Shown here: positions 38,233 to 46,959 of the stretch, in pieces
Layout: each line of letters begins with the position of its first letter
How positions within the stretch are numbered: the first letter of the stretch is position 1
From: Nitratiruptor tergarcus DSM 16512
Lineage (GTDB): Bacteria; Campylobacterota; Campylobacteria; Campylobacterales; Nitratiruptoraceae
DNA length: 64,000 bases
Assembly: GCF_027946175.1 (NCBI RefSeq)
Contig: NZ_AP026671.1
Span: forward strand, 1,116,001-1,180,000
Direction of reading: 5' to 3'
Notes under the pieces: model-generated
Seen by the model: the letters and a program-made list of their open reading frames with translations, nothing else
What the model was told of the DNA's origin: nothing
Database searches by the model: none
Made by a program: the position numbers and the translations under genes

Positions 38233-39241
38233 GTTCTTGTAACACCTCTTTATTTATTTGTGAAAACCGTAAAATTTTCTTTCCTTTATGATCATTCAAA
38301 AAGCTCTTTGCATCTTGCAAAGATTTAAATGGAATCAACTCTTTACCCATAGGTCCATACACATCACTGCCTAAAACATAGTAAGCTTTTGTAGCATCTA
38401 CTGCTTCTCCACTGTAGTAGTCACTCACATAGGCTCGCTTAAATTTATGGTTTTGGAGATATTTCATCATATCTTTGACACCATCAAAGTAGAGCTTTCT
38501 CCCCTCTTCATCAACAATCATCGTAGCCCACCGAGGATGTTTTGCTACAAACATTCCACATACAGGACATTTTGCATCTTTTGGTACATGAATATGTTTT
38601 TTGTGCTGTTTTTGCCACAGATAGAGCGCCACTGCTTGGAGTTTTTTACCTTGGAGGTTACAAAGATGGTTTTTTACAATATGCTCTTTGAGTTTGGCTA
38701 AAGAGGCAAACTCTCCATCAACCTTTTTACAGTGCTTTTTATAAAGAATTTTACCCATCATTGCCATTTTTTTCTGCTTGTGAGCAATTTTTGCTTGCTC
38801 TTTTGCAAACATTTTTCGCTGCAAAGCAAAAGCCTCATCAAAGCGCATGATTTTTCCACCATACTTCTTTTGAAATGCTTTAGCATCATCTATCGAACTA
38901 AAGGCAATTTTACTTTGCATACTCATCGTCCCAGGTACACTGCTGCCTACTACATAGTAAGCATTTTGTACAGGGATGAACTTACCGCTTTTTGCATCGA
39001 CTACCATTATTTTTGCAATTTTATCTTTTATATGTGGATAAACTTGCGCTAAGCAGTGCATAGAGCATAGCTGCATCTGCTTGCCATCTTTGAGTACAAC
39101 AAGGTGATTTGTTTTATAAAATTTTGCAAGATTCATACCACACACACTGCACCATTTTTGATGAAGTTCTGGATGTAGCATCGACTTATTAAAAGCAAAG
39201 AGTGCAAGAACAAAAAACATTGGAAGCAGTAGTTTTCTCAT
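38225..39241 (-). CDS. Two-domain NosL-like protein
   Basis: A 338-residue exported protein with a signal peptide (about 1-20) and two NosL-type domains in tandem. The first has WCSVCGMNLAKFYK and LCSMHCLAQVYPH (CxxCGM plus a CxxHC pair); the second has CPVCGMFVAKHPRWATMIVD. Both end with a segment of the same type (AYYVVGSSVPG... and AYYVLGSDVYGPMGKELIPF). A Lys/His-rich linker with several Met joins them. Both sites look suited to soft metals such as Cu(I). Duplicated NosL domains in one chain could pass metal between sites; this is inference. Confidence 0.78.
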   Translation of the reverse strand: MRKLLLPMFFVLALFAFNKSMLHPELHQKWCSVCGMNLAKFYKTNHLVVLKDGKQMQLCSMHCLAQVYPHIKDKIAKIMVVDAKSGKFIPVQNAYYVVGSSVPGTMSMQSKIAFSSIDDAKAFQKKYGGKIMRFDEAFALQRKMFAKEQAKIAHKQKKMAMMGKILYKKHCKKVDGEFASLAKLKEHIVKNHLCNLQGKKLQAVALYLWQKQHKKHIHVPKDAKCPVCGMFVAKHPRWATMIVDEEGRKLYFDGVKDMMKYLQNHKFKRAYVSDYYSGEAVDATKAYYVLGSDVYGPMGKELIPFKSLQDAKSFLNDHKGKKILRFSQINKEVLQELE

Positions 39242-39282
39242 AAATCCCCCTTTGCTTTGATTATAGAGCAGAAGTGTTAAAT

Positions 39283-40098
39283 TTATCTTAATTTATACTC
39301 TATAGGAACTATAATCTTTACACACTCTTTTGGTGCTGGAAAATCGCGGCGAGCCTTATTTATTGTTTTGATTGCAGCCTTATCCAAGATTTTGTGTCCA
39401 CTCGATTGTAAAATCTCAATATTTTCTATCTCTTTTTGGGGAGTAAGCTCAAAACATACACGTACAATACCCTCTTTTTTTGTTCGTCTTGCCACTCTTG
39501 GATAGTATTTATGTTTTTGGATAGCCAAGCGGATCTTACTTGCAAAACGAGTGGTATATTGCTCTGCATAGGAAGGTTTGCGAGGAGGCTGAGGATGAGG
39601 CTTTTGGGTGCTACTCTTGTTTTTGTTTTGTGGTAGTGTTTTTTGCACAGAAGTTGTGTCTACCACCTTTTTCTCAATTTTTTTTACACTCTTTTTTGCA
39701 ACCACTTTTTTTAGCTGAGGTTTCTGTTTTGGCTTACTATGTTTTTTTGTTATTTTTCGAGGTTTTTTTATAGTTTTTTTGGGTTTTAATAGCTTTTTTG
39801 GTTTTTTTAGTGTTTTTTTTATTATTTTACGTGGATTATTTTTTGGTTTTATATTTGGTTTTTGCTTAAGAACCTCTTTTTTGGGAAATTGCGTTTTCTT
39901 TTTAGGAGGCCTTTTTATAGTTTTATGCATTTTACAATTTTTACAGGCACATTTTTTGCAACTGCACTCTTTTTTTATTTTTATATCACTAATAACCACT
40001 CTTTTTGGCAACTCTTTTGGCATGGAAAAATTAAATTGAGAAATAAGAGCAAAAAGAGCTGCATAGAAAGCTAGTGTTATAAAAAAGGATCGTTTCAT
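39283..40098 (-). CDS. tonB: TonB-type energy transducer with Cys-rich metal motif
   Basis: A 271-residue TonB protein: membrane anchor about 5-25, a long Pro/Lys-rich periplasmic spacer (about 60-170), and the C-terminal TonB domain (YPRVARRTKKEGIVRVCFEL, then EILQSSGHKILDKAAIKTI). Just after the membrane anchor lies ECSCKKCACKNCKMHK (residues 44-59), with C45, C47, C50, C52, C55, M57 and H58, a soft-metal-binding pattern that I do not know from ordinary TonB proteins. It is encoded with ExbB and ExbD, with a four-base overlap with exbD. The outer-membrane receptor it serves is not in this window. Confidence 0.82.
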   Translation of the reverse strand: MKRSFFITLAFYAALFALISQFNFSMPKELPKRVVISDIKIKKECSCKKCACKNCKMHKTIKRPPKKKTQFPKKEVLKQKPNIKPKNNPRKIIKKTLKKPKKLLKPKKTIKKPRKITKKHSKPKQKPQLKKVVAKKSVKKIEKKVVDTTSVQKTLPQNKNKSSTQKPHPQPPRKPSYAEQYTTRFASKIRLAIQKHKYYPRVARRTKKEGIVRVCFELTPQKEIENIEILQSSGHKILDKAAIKTINKARRDFPAPKECVKIIVPIEYKLR

Positions 40099-40469
40099 TT
40101 AACCGTTTCTACTGCAATATTTGTAAAACCTTCTGTTTTTAAAAGATCCAAAACCTCAATAAATACTTCAAACTTTGCATTTTTATCAGTACGAATGAGT
40201 ATATTGCTCTTTTTATTAAGAGAGAGGAGTTTATTCTTAAGTGTAGCTAAAGTTACAGGATCTTTAAAGTAAAAGATCTTGCCATCTTTTGTAATGGAGA
40301 GCTCTATTTTTTTTACTGGCAGATTCTTTGCAGAACCTGCTTTTGGGAGATCAAGAGGAATAGCACCTTTGGCAATAAAGGTTGCAGTTGTTAGTACTAT
40401 CACCAATAGCACCAACATAATATCGATAAAGGGGATAACATTAATTTGATCAAACTTTTTGAGCTGCAT
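40095..40469 (-). CDS. exbD: ExbD biopolymer transport protein
   Basis: A 124-residue ExbD/TolR protein with one membrane helix (about 10-33) containing the essential Asp (D16 in VIPFIDIMLVLLV) and a periplasmic domain (about 50-120). With ExbB it uses the proton gradient to energise TonB. It overlaps exbB by 20 bases and tonB by four. Confidence 0.87.
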   Translation of the reverse strand: MQLKKFDQINVIPFIDIMLVLLVIVLTTATFIAKGAIPLDLPKAGSAKNLPVKKIELSITKDGKIFYFKDPVTLATLKNKLLSLNKKSNILIRTDKNAKFEVFIEVLDLLKTEGFTNIAVETVK

Positions 40470-40884
40470 GTACTATATCCCATCGTGCAAGCAAGACTTC
40501 TACACGTCTTATCAAAAAGTTGTACATCATCGTTGCTGGAATTGCTACAACCAATCCCATTGCAGTGGCTTTGAGTGCAAGAGCAAGTCCAATCATAATC
40601 TCTTTTGTATTGACAATGCCATGCTGTCCCATTGTATAGAAAGTAAGCATAATTCCAAGCACCGTCCCAAGGAGGCCAATATAGGGAGCAGAAGAAGCAA
40701 TGGTGGCAATCAAAGAGAGATAATCGGTGAGTTTAACTTCTAACTCCTCTTTATTGCTAAACTCTTCAAGCTTGATACTTCTAAAATAGAGCAGTCTTTC
40801 AATAAAAAACCAGACACTCAAAAAACTCATAAAGATTAAAAAACCAATTATCCCATAGTCGATAAACTCTTTTAAGTGATTCAT
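40450..40884 (-). CDS. exbB: ExbB/TolQ-type proton channel protein
   Basis: A 144-residue ExbB protein with three membrane helices. The conserved core is IASSAPYIGLLGTVLGIMLTF and LALKATAMGLVVAIPATMMYN. It is shorter than the E. coli protein, as is usual in Campylobacterota TonB systems. It follows the histidine kinase with a four-base overlap. Confidence 0.87.
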   Translation of the reverse strand: MNHLKEFIDYGIIGFLIFMSFLSVWFFIERLLYFRSIKLEEFSNKEELEVKLTDYLSLIATIASSAPYIGLLGTVLGIMLTFYTMGQHGIVNTKEIMIGLALALKATAMGLVVAIPATMMYNFLIRRVEVLLARWDIVHAAQKV

Positions 40885-41717
40885 ACTTTTACCTTTGTAA
40901 GATCCAGAGTCACTTTCGTCCCCTTCCCTTTTTCTGCATCAATTGAAATCCTGATATTCTCTTCATCACAAAATCTTTTTACAATATTGAGCCCTATACC
41001 ATATCCTTCGTTTTTGTCTGTTGCGCGATAGTATCTATCAAAAACTCTCACAAGATCTGCATCGCTCATGCCGATGCCATTATCTTCTATCACAAGTTTT
41101 GCATCTTTGACAATGATTTTAATCAATCCATCTTCTGGCGTATACTTTATCGCATTGGATAAAATATTATCAAAACTTTTTATAAATCCAATTTTTGGAA
41201 GATTGACCTGCAAAGGCTGTAAATCTATGTAGACTCTTTTTTTTTGTAACAACTCTTTAAAAAACTCTACGCGATCTTTTACAACTTCAGCTACATCAAA
41301 ATGCTCTCTTGTATCTTTGTCTATCTCTTTTTTTATAAAAAAATCCACCTCTTTATAGAGTGCTAAGAGTTGTTCACTTGCTTTTGCTATGCGCTCAAGC
41401 CTCTTTTGCGATTTCTCATGGGGGCAGGATTTTTTGAGCATCGCTACATTGGCTTTAATGGTAGCTACTGGGATATTGAGCTCATGCAAGGTATCTTTGA
41501 GCAGATTATCAAGCTCACTATTTTGCTCTATCAGTGGAGAAAAGGCATATTTTGCAAAAAGATACCCAAGCATAACCACTAAAAGCGCTATAATCGCACC
41601 TAAAATCCACAAATAGTTCCAGCCAACATTATCGATCCACAAGTACCCCACAAATAGAAGCAAAAAAATAGAAACCCCATAGAGGAGCATAAAAGCAAAG
41701 ATATCTCTACTTTTCAA
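40881..41717 (-). CDS. Sensor histidine kinase with short periplasmic loop
   Basis: A 278-residue kinase with two adjacent helices (about 8-27 and 34-55) joined by a loop of only a few residues (WIDNVGWNY), so it has no separate periplasmic sensor domain and may sense within the membrane or through partners. The phosphoacceptor is H78 in DTLHELNIPVATIKAN; the ATPase has NILSNAIKYT, IEDNGIGMSDADL and EGYGIGLNIVKRF. It overlaps the response regulator upstream and exbB downstream, so it is likely to control this gene run. Confidence 0.84.
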   Translation of the reverse strand: MKSRDIFAFMLLYGVSIFLLLFVGYLWIDNVGWNYLWILGAIIALLVVMLGYLFAKYAFSPLIEQNSELDNLLKDTLHELNIPVATIKANVAMLKKSCPHEKSQKRLERIAKASEQLLALYKEVDFFIKKEIDKDTREHFDVAEVVKDRVEFFKELLQKKRVYIDLQPLQVNLPKIGFIKSFDNILSNAIKYTPEDGLIKIIVKDAKLVIEDNGIGMSDADLVRVFDRYYRATDKNEGYGIGLNIVKRFCDEENIRISIDAEKGKGTKVTLDLTKVKV

Positions 41718-42363
41718 ACTTATATCCCACGCCTCTTACATTTGTAATAGCATCCTTGCCAAAAATCTTCTTGAGTGTATTCACATAGACACGCAAAGCC
41801 CCATCACTTACCACTTCATCTGGTTTCCAAAGATACTCATAAATACGCTCTTTTGTAACAATCTTTTTGCGATTTTTTACAAAAAGCTCCAAAAGCTTCA
41901 TCTCTTTGGGATTGAGCTCTATGACTTCATCTCCCTTTTGCAATTTCATCTGCTTGATATCAAAAACATACTGATCTATTGCGATTTTTTCTGCACCATA
42001 GCTTCTGCGCAGTAAAGCTTTTATGCGAAGAGAGAGTTCGTCCAAGTCTACAGGCTTTGTCATATAATCATCAGCGCCGCGTAAAAACCCCTCTTTGATG
42101 TCCTCTTTTTGATTTTTGCTCGTAATAAAAATGGCTGGCGTCTCATCCCCACTCTTGCGCAACTCTTCTAAAAGCGTAAAGCCATCCATCCCTTCAAGCT
42201 TTACATCAAAGAGATAGAGATCATATTTGGTGTGATAGCAAAACTCTAAAGCCTCTTTTGCATTCACTGCCCAATCAACCCTATACCCCTCCTCTTGCAA
42301 AAACTCCTCTACTGTCTCCCCAAAGAGCTCATCATCTTCAAGCAGCAAAACTCTATATGCCAC
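41707..42363 (-). CDS. OmpR-family response regulator
   Basis: A 218-residue regulator with receiver domain (D53 in [13 protein letters not shown], Lys in [13 protein letters not shown]) and a winged-helix domain ([30 protein letters not shown]). It pairs with the kinase encoded next, overlapping by 11 bases, and overlaps pyrC by 11 bases. Its place between pyrC and the TonB/NosL genes suggests that it autoregulates the downstream part of the run. Confidence 0.86.
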   Translation of the reverse strand: MAYRVLLLEDDELFGETVEEFLQEEGYRVDWAVNAKEALEFCYHTKYDLYLFDVKLEGMDGFTLLEELRKSGDETPAIFITSKNQKEDIKEGFLRGADDYMTKPVDLDELSLRIKALLRRSYGAEKIAIDQYVFDIKQMKLQKGDEVIELNPKEMKLLELFVKNRKKIVTKERIYEYLWKPDEVVSDGALRVYVNTLKKIFGKDAITNVRGVGYKFEK

Positions 42364-43360
42364 CCGCTATCCTCCATGCTAAACTTTCGCCTGCAAACAT
42401 TGGCACTACATTGTTGTAACTTGAAGGAACTTCAAATGGCTCTTTTACAAGTTTGACCTCTTTTTTTGGTGGAGTGATACCATAAATATTTTGCGCATTA
42501 TCGCTCACAAACTTTTGCAGATTCTCTAGTACCCCTGCTGCTTCAAAGAGCTGGGCTAGAGCTGGGAGTGCAATAGGAGCAGTAAAGACCCCGGCAGCAC
42601 ATCCAGGAGCTTCCTTTTTATCTCTTGGATGGGGAGCGCTGTCACTCCCAAACATCACCTTCTCATGTGCCATGAGTGCTACTTTGCGCAAGGCCATGCG
42701 ATCTTCTGGTCTCTTTGCGATTGGTTTACAGAATAGATGTGGCTGCAAAAGTCCGCCTGCTACATCATCAAGAGTAATGTAGAGATGGTGCAGCGTAATA
42801 GTGGCGTAGAGATTTTCATACTTCATCAAAGCATCTACCGCATCTTTTGTCGTGATATGCTCCATTATTATTTTGAGATCTGGAAATCTTTTGGCTATGC
42901 GCTCATAGATAGGAATAAACTCAGCTTCTCTATCCATCACAAAGCCATTTGTCTCTCCGTGTACGCAAAGAGGAATACCCAGCTCACTCATAGCTTCTAA
43001 TGTTGGTGCTAGAGCCTCAACACTAAAATTATCTACACCATCTTCACTATTTGTGGTAATTCCAGCTGGATAGAGTTTTATAGCTAAAATCGAATCTTTT
43101 ATATCAGCTAAAAAGGCATAATCATACTCTGGTCTAAAAAAAAGCGTCATATATGGCTCAAAAACCTCATCGCCCATTGCCTCTTTGATACGCTCTTTGT
43201 AGCTTTGTACCATCTCTTTAGTTGTTACAGGTGGTACGAGATTTGGCATCACTAGAGCACCTGCAAAGCTTTTGGCACTTAAAGGGGCAACAGTTTGGAG
43301 CATCTGTCCATCGCGCAGATGCAGATGCATATCAAGTGGAGAGTGGAGCGTCAATTGCAT
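42353..43360 (-). CDS. pyrC: Dihydroorotase
   Basis: A 335-residue zinc hydrolase of the E. coli PyrC type, closing carbamoyl aspartate to dihydroorotate in pyrimidine synthesis. DMHLHLRDG gives the metal-binding H-x-H; AIKLYPAG holds the carboxylated Lys; [16 protein letters not shown] and FGSDSAPHP give the remaining ligands. Length is standard. It overlaps the phosphomannomutase gene by 29 bases. Confidence 0.92.
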   Translation of the reverse strand: MQLTLHSPLDMHLHLRDGQMLQTVAPLSAKSFAGALVMPNLVPPVTTKEMVQSYKERIKEAMGDEVFEPYMTLFFRPEYDYAFLADIKDSILAIKLYPAGITTNSEDGVDNFSVEALAPTLEAMSELGIPLCVHGETNGFVMDREAEFIPIYERIAKRFPDLKIIMEHITTKDAVDALMKYENLYATITLHHLYITLDDVAGGLLQPHLFCKPIAKRPEDRMALRKVALMAHEKVMFGSDSAPHPRDKKEAPGCAAGVFTAPIALPALAQLFEAAGVLENLQKFVSDNAQNIYGITPPKKEVKLVKEPFEVPSSYNNVVPMFAGESLAWRIAGGI

Positions 43361-44726
43361 GTGCTACCTTTCTAAGAAGTTCTATTGTTTTTTGTTGATA
43401 AAGCTTGGCAAGTTCAGGACTTTTTGCTTCAAAGCGCGTCACAAGTACTGGCGTAGTATTGGAAGCTCTCACAAGAGCCCATCCCTCATCAAAGACAATG
43501 CGCACACCATCTACATCGATAATCTCTTTGATAGGAGGAAAATCATCTGGTGGCATAGCAAGAGCCTCTTTAAGCTTTTCAATAATGGCAAATTTTGCCT
43601 CTTCGCTTGTATGGATCTTAATTTCTGGTGTATTATAGACCTTTGGAAGTGAGGCTACTTCTGCATCAAGATCAACTCCCCTATATACAAGTTCAAGTAC
43701 TCTTAGCATTGCATATATTGCATCATCATATCCAAAATAGCGATCATTAAAAAAGAGATGGCCGCTCACCTCCGCTGCAAAATCGGCATTAGTTTGGGCA
43801 ATTTTTACTTTAAGATTGCTATGGCCAGTTTTATACATAATCGCTTTGCCAATTTTGTTTATCTCATCATACATCACCTGAGAGCACTTTACTTCACCAA
43901 TGACTGTAGGATTATCAAGCTGTTTAGCAAAGATAATTGCAAGTTCATCTCCTTTGAAATTGTGCTGCTGTGTTAGTACTGCAATGCGATCTGCATCCCC
44001 ATCAAAAGCAAAACCCAAATCTATAGCTTTCTCTTTCATTGTTTTTTGCAAATCTTTGAGATTCTCCTCTTCACTTGGATCTGGATGGTGATTGGGAAAT
44101 GTTCCGTCTGGTTTGCAATAGAGACCTTCGTAAGAGATATCAAGCCCTTTTAGAATCGGCTCAGCAACAATGCCAGCTACGCCATTACCACAATCTATCG
44201 CTATTGTTTGCTCAAAATCTCTCAAATGTGAAAAATTTTCTAGCATATATGCGATGTAGCGCTCTTTTGCATCAATTGGATAGTATTTCTCATCATCTGC
44301 TATTACTATATCACTCGCTAGTACCTCCTCTCCAAGTGCATAGATATCTGCTCCAAAGAAGGGGTTCTTATCAACTGTAATCTTAAAGCCGTTATACTCA
44401 GGGGGATTATGCGATCCTGTAATCATCACTGAAGCACTAGGAGTTACCTTTTTACCATCTATCTCAAATGTTTGAAAATTACTAAAGTAGTTAACTCCCG
44501 TTGGCACCATGCCCATGCCAAGTACACGTTTACCTGCTGCATTGATGCCACTTGTAAGCCATTGAAAGAGTATTGGCGAGTGAGTACGTGCATCATACCC
44601 TACTGCAATATATTCACCAAGAATCCTTTTAGCTAAAAAGTAGCCTATTTTTTTTGTAGTTGTTTCATTAAGCTCTTTTTCAAATATTCCACGAATATCA
44701 TATTCACGAAAAATACTCTTTGCCAT
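43332..44726 (-). CDS. Phosphomannomutase/phosphoglucomutase
   Basis: A 464-residue alpha-D-phosphohexomutase of the AlgC type. The phosphoserine loop is [18 protein letters not shown], the magnesium loop [13 protein letters not shown], the sugar-binding motif near EVSGHLFF and the C-terminal phosphate loop [15 protein letters not shown]. It interconverts hexose 1- and 6-phosphates for surface polysaccharide and cell wall precursors. It is the first gene of the long minus-strand run and has its own promoter. Confidence 0.9.
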   Translation of the reverse strand: MAKSIFREYDIRGIFEKELNETTTKKIGYFLAKRILGEYIAVGYDARTHSPILFQWLTSGINAAGKRVLGMGMVPTGVNYFSNFQTFEIDGKKVTPSASVMITGSHNPPEYNGFKITVDKNPFFGADIYALGEEVLASDIVIADDEKYYPIDAKERYIAYMLENFSHLRDFEQTIAIDCGNGVAGIVAEPILKGLDISYEGLYCKPDGTFPNHHPDPSEEENLKDLQKTMKEKAIDLGFAFDGDADRIAVLTQQHNFKGDELAIIFAKQLDNPTVIGEVKCSQVMYDEINKIGKAIMYKTGHSNLKVKIAQTNADFAAEVSGHLFFNDRYFGYDDAIYAMLRVLELVYRGVDLDAEVASLPKVYNTPEIKIHTSEEAKFAIIEKLKEALAMPPDDFPPIKEIIDVDGVRIVFDEGWALVRASNTTPVLVTRFEAKSPELAKLYQQKTIELLRKVAHAIDAPLST

Positions 44727-44747
44727 TTTACTCCTACTTTTTGCTCA

Positions 44748-44753
44748 ATTATA
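44748..44753 (-). promoter_or_regulatory. -10 element of the long minus-strand run
   Basis: TATAAT on the minus strand, 21 bases before the phosphomannomutase/phosphoglucomutase ATG, with TAGGAGT as ribosome binding site in between. It lies in the short gap after the ABC permease gene and likely starts transcription of the run down to 33.2 kb. Confidence 0.5.
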
Positions 44754-44764
44754 ACAAAGTAGTA

Positions 44765-45847
44765 CTAAAAGAGCTTACCTATTTTTTTAAATCCATAGTA
44801 GTAAAGCATGATGCCCAAGAGTGTAACTCCAGCAAAATATGGCCACAGATCTACAAATGGTGTACCACGGAAGAATATACTCTCCGTTCCTTCTATATAG
44901 TAGCGAAGAGGCGAAAAGAGTGAGAGCTTTTGCAAGATTGGATGCATCGCATAAATGGGTGTCCAGGCACCACTCAAAAATATAATTGGCATCATTATAA
45001 GTATTGAGAGCTGTGCTACTTGCATGATATCCCTTGCCACGGCAGCTATGAAGAGCCCGATTCCAGCGCTACTGAGAATATAGAAAAAACTAAGCAGCAC
45101 AAAAGCCCAAAAAGAGCCGTTTATTGGAGTGTCAAATGCCCAAAGGATCACAAACCCAACAGAAATGATCGTCCCTAAAAGATTGATAAATACCTGTGAG
45201 AGACTTTTTGCTAAGATTATCATCTTTGCATCCACTGGCATCAAGAGCATAAGATCCCATGTGCCATCTTCTTTCTCTTTCACAAAAACCATCGCTGTGA
45301 GAATGACACTCAACAGTGTTATCACAGAGAGAAGCTCAGCTAAAGAGATAAACATATGAGTATCTGCATTTTGATTGAAGAGTTTGTGGGTTTTGAGCTC
45401 AACAGGCAGGCTAAGTTTTTGAAAATCCAAGATAATATTTTGCAAATAACTAAGTGTAATAAAGCTTTGTGCAGCTGCAGTGGAGTCTACAAGCACATTG
45501 ATAGTTGCTTTTTTACCTTGAGCGTAATTTGTGGCAAATTCTCTATCAAAAATGATACCAACCATGATGTCTTTATTGAAGATCGCTTTGCGAAGGCTTT
45601 GCTCATCCAAAAAGGCTTTTGGTTTTTTAAACTCTGGGGCATGAAAGTGTGAAAGGATCTTTTGACTCACTCCACCTCCAGTATAGTCTACATATCCGAT
45701 TGTCACATTTCTTGGCTTCACTGCTATACCAGCCCCAGCAATATAGACATCAAGAGTATAAAAATAGAGCACAGCTAAAACCAAGAGGGGAAGGCGCAAA
45801 AAGGTGAGTATCTCTTTGAAAAAAGTAACGATAAAGGAGCGTATCAT
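44765..45847 (-). CDS. ABC-2 type permease (YbhR-like)
   Basis: A 360-residue permease with one N-terminal helix (about 15-38), a periplasmic domain (about 40-165) and about five C-terminal helices (MVFVKEKEDGTWDLMLLMPV is the typical cytoplasmic segment; FLSGAWTPIYAMHPILQKLS is near the end). It pairs with the neighbouring permease and the double ATPase as in E. coli YbhFSR exporters. Its ATG overlaps the preceding stop by four bases. Confidence 0.82.
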   Translation of the reverse strand: MIRSFIVTFFKEILTFLRLPLLVLAVLYFYTLDVYIAGAGIAVKPRNVTIGYVDYTGGGVSQKILSHFHAPEFKKPKAFLDEQSLRKAIFNKDIMVGIIFDREFATNYAQGKKATINVLVDSTAAAQSFITLSYLQNIILDFQKLSLPVELKTHKLFNQNADTHMFISLAELLSVITLLSVILTAMVFVKEKEDGTWDLMLLMPVDAKMIILAKSLSQVFINLLGTIISVGFVILWAFDTPINGSFWAFVLLSFFYILSSAGIGLFIAAVARDIMQVAQLSILIMMPIIFLSGAWTPIYAMHPILQKLSLFSPLRYYIEGTESIFFRGTPFVDLWPYFAGVTLLGIMLYYYGFKKIGKLF

Positions 45848-46959
45848 CGCATCTCCTTTTTCAGTAGCAGCGTACCTATTAGAAAATAGAGGAGGAAAAA
45901 TCCCACTAATATTGCAAGATAGAGGATATTTTTTTGCGATGCAAAGCCTTGCCCTATGAGAAATGTATCATAAATGATATGATTGTAATACATCACTGGA
46001 AAGAGATGCGCTTCGATATAGGACTCCCCTTTCATCGATGATATAGGCATCAAGATACCTGAATATAAAAATCCAGGAATCACTGTCACAATAACAGTAA
46101 GCACCACTGCTACAATCTGGCGCTTTGTAATGATAGAGATAAGAAGCCCAATTGAGAGACTTATGAGCACATAGAGCTCGCTTGCAACCCAATAGAGGAA
46201 GAAGCTTCCTCTAAAGGGAACTTCAAATATATAGAGTGCCAAAATGAAAAGCACAAAGATATTGATAGAGTGGAGCAAAAAAACTGGTATCAGTTTTGCT
46301 GCTAAAAATTCTGACTTTGAAAGAGGTGAAGCGTAGAAGTTAAAGATGGTACCTTTTTCTTTCTCTTTGACAATTAAAAGGGCTGAGAGAAGCGCTGGAG
46401 CTACGAGGAGCACGAGACCTATGAGACCTGGAACAATAGCATCCTCATCACGCATTGCCTGGTTAAAGAGTGTACGCTGATTGATCGCAATTTTTGGCTT
46501 CAGCCCCATCCTTGCTCCAATATCTTGGGCAGCTTTGAGGATAGTTCCTTCTAAATAGCTTTGAATGGTTAGCGCTCGCATAGGAAAAGAGCCATCTACA
46601 AAAATTCCCATCTCACTTATTTGGCCATGGAGCAAGCGCTTTTCAAAAGAGCTTGGGATGATCACAATTGCATCGATTTTTGCCTGCTTCATGAGGCGCA
46701 GTGCCTTTTGCTCACTCATGTGAGAGAGTGTAGGTGTGAAATATTTGGAGTGCTCAAATTTTCCTATCAGTTCAGCTGAGAGTTTGCTTGCATCATTATC
46801 TATTAAAAGTACTCTTGCATGGGTGACTTCTAGGCGAATGCCATAGCCAAAAAGAATCAAAATCATCGTTGGTATTAGATAAACGAGATAGATGAGCTTT
46901 GTTCTGACTAGTTCAGTAAACTCTTTTTTGATATAGGCTTGTACAGTCCTTATTTTCAT
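45844..46959 (-). CDS. ABC-2 type permease (YbhS-like)
   Basis: A 371-residue permease of the same plan as its neighbour: N-terminal helix (about 20-42), periplasmic domain, then a helical C-terminal half including LIVKEKEKGTIFNFYASPLS and PGFLYSGILMPISSM. The two permeases probably form a heterodimer. It overlaps the genes on each side by four bases. Confidence 0.82.
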   Translation of the reverse strand: MKIRTVQAYIKKEFTELVRTKLIYLVYLIPTMILILFGYGIRLEVTHARVLLIDNDASKLSAELIGKFEHSKYFTPTLSHMSEQKALRLMKQAKIDAIVIIPSSFEKRLLHGQISEMGIFVDGSFPMRALTIQSYLEGTILKAAQDIGARMGLKPKIAINQRTLFNQAMRDEDAIVPGLIGLVLLVAPALLSALLIVKEKEKGTIFNFYASPLSKSEFLAAKLIPVFLLHSINIFVLFILALYIFEVPFRGSFFLYWVASELYVLISLSIGLLISIITKRQIVAVVLTVIVTVIPGFLYSGILMPISSMKGESYIEAHLFPVMYYNHIIYDTFLIGQGFASQKNILYLAILVGFFLLYFLIGTLLLKKEMR

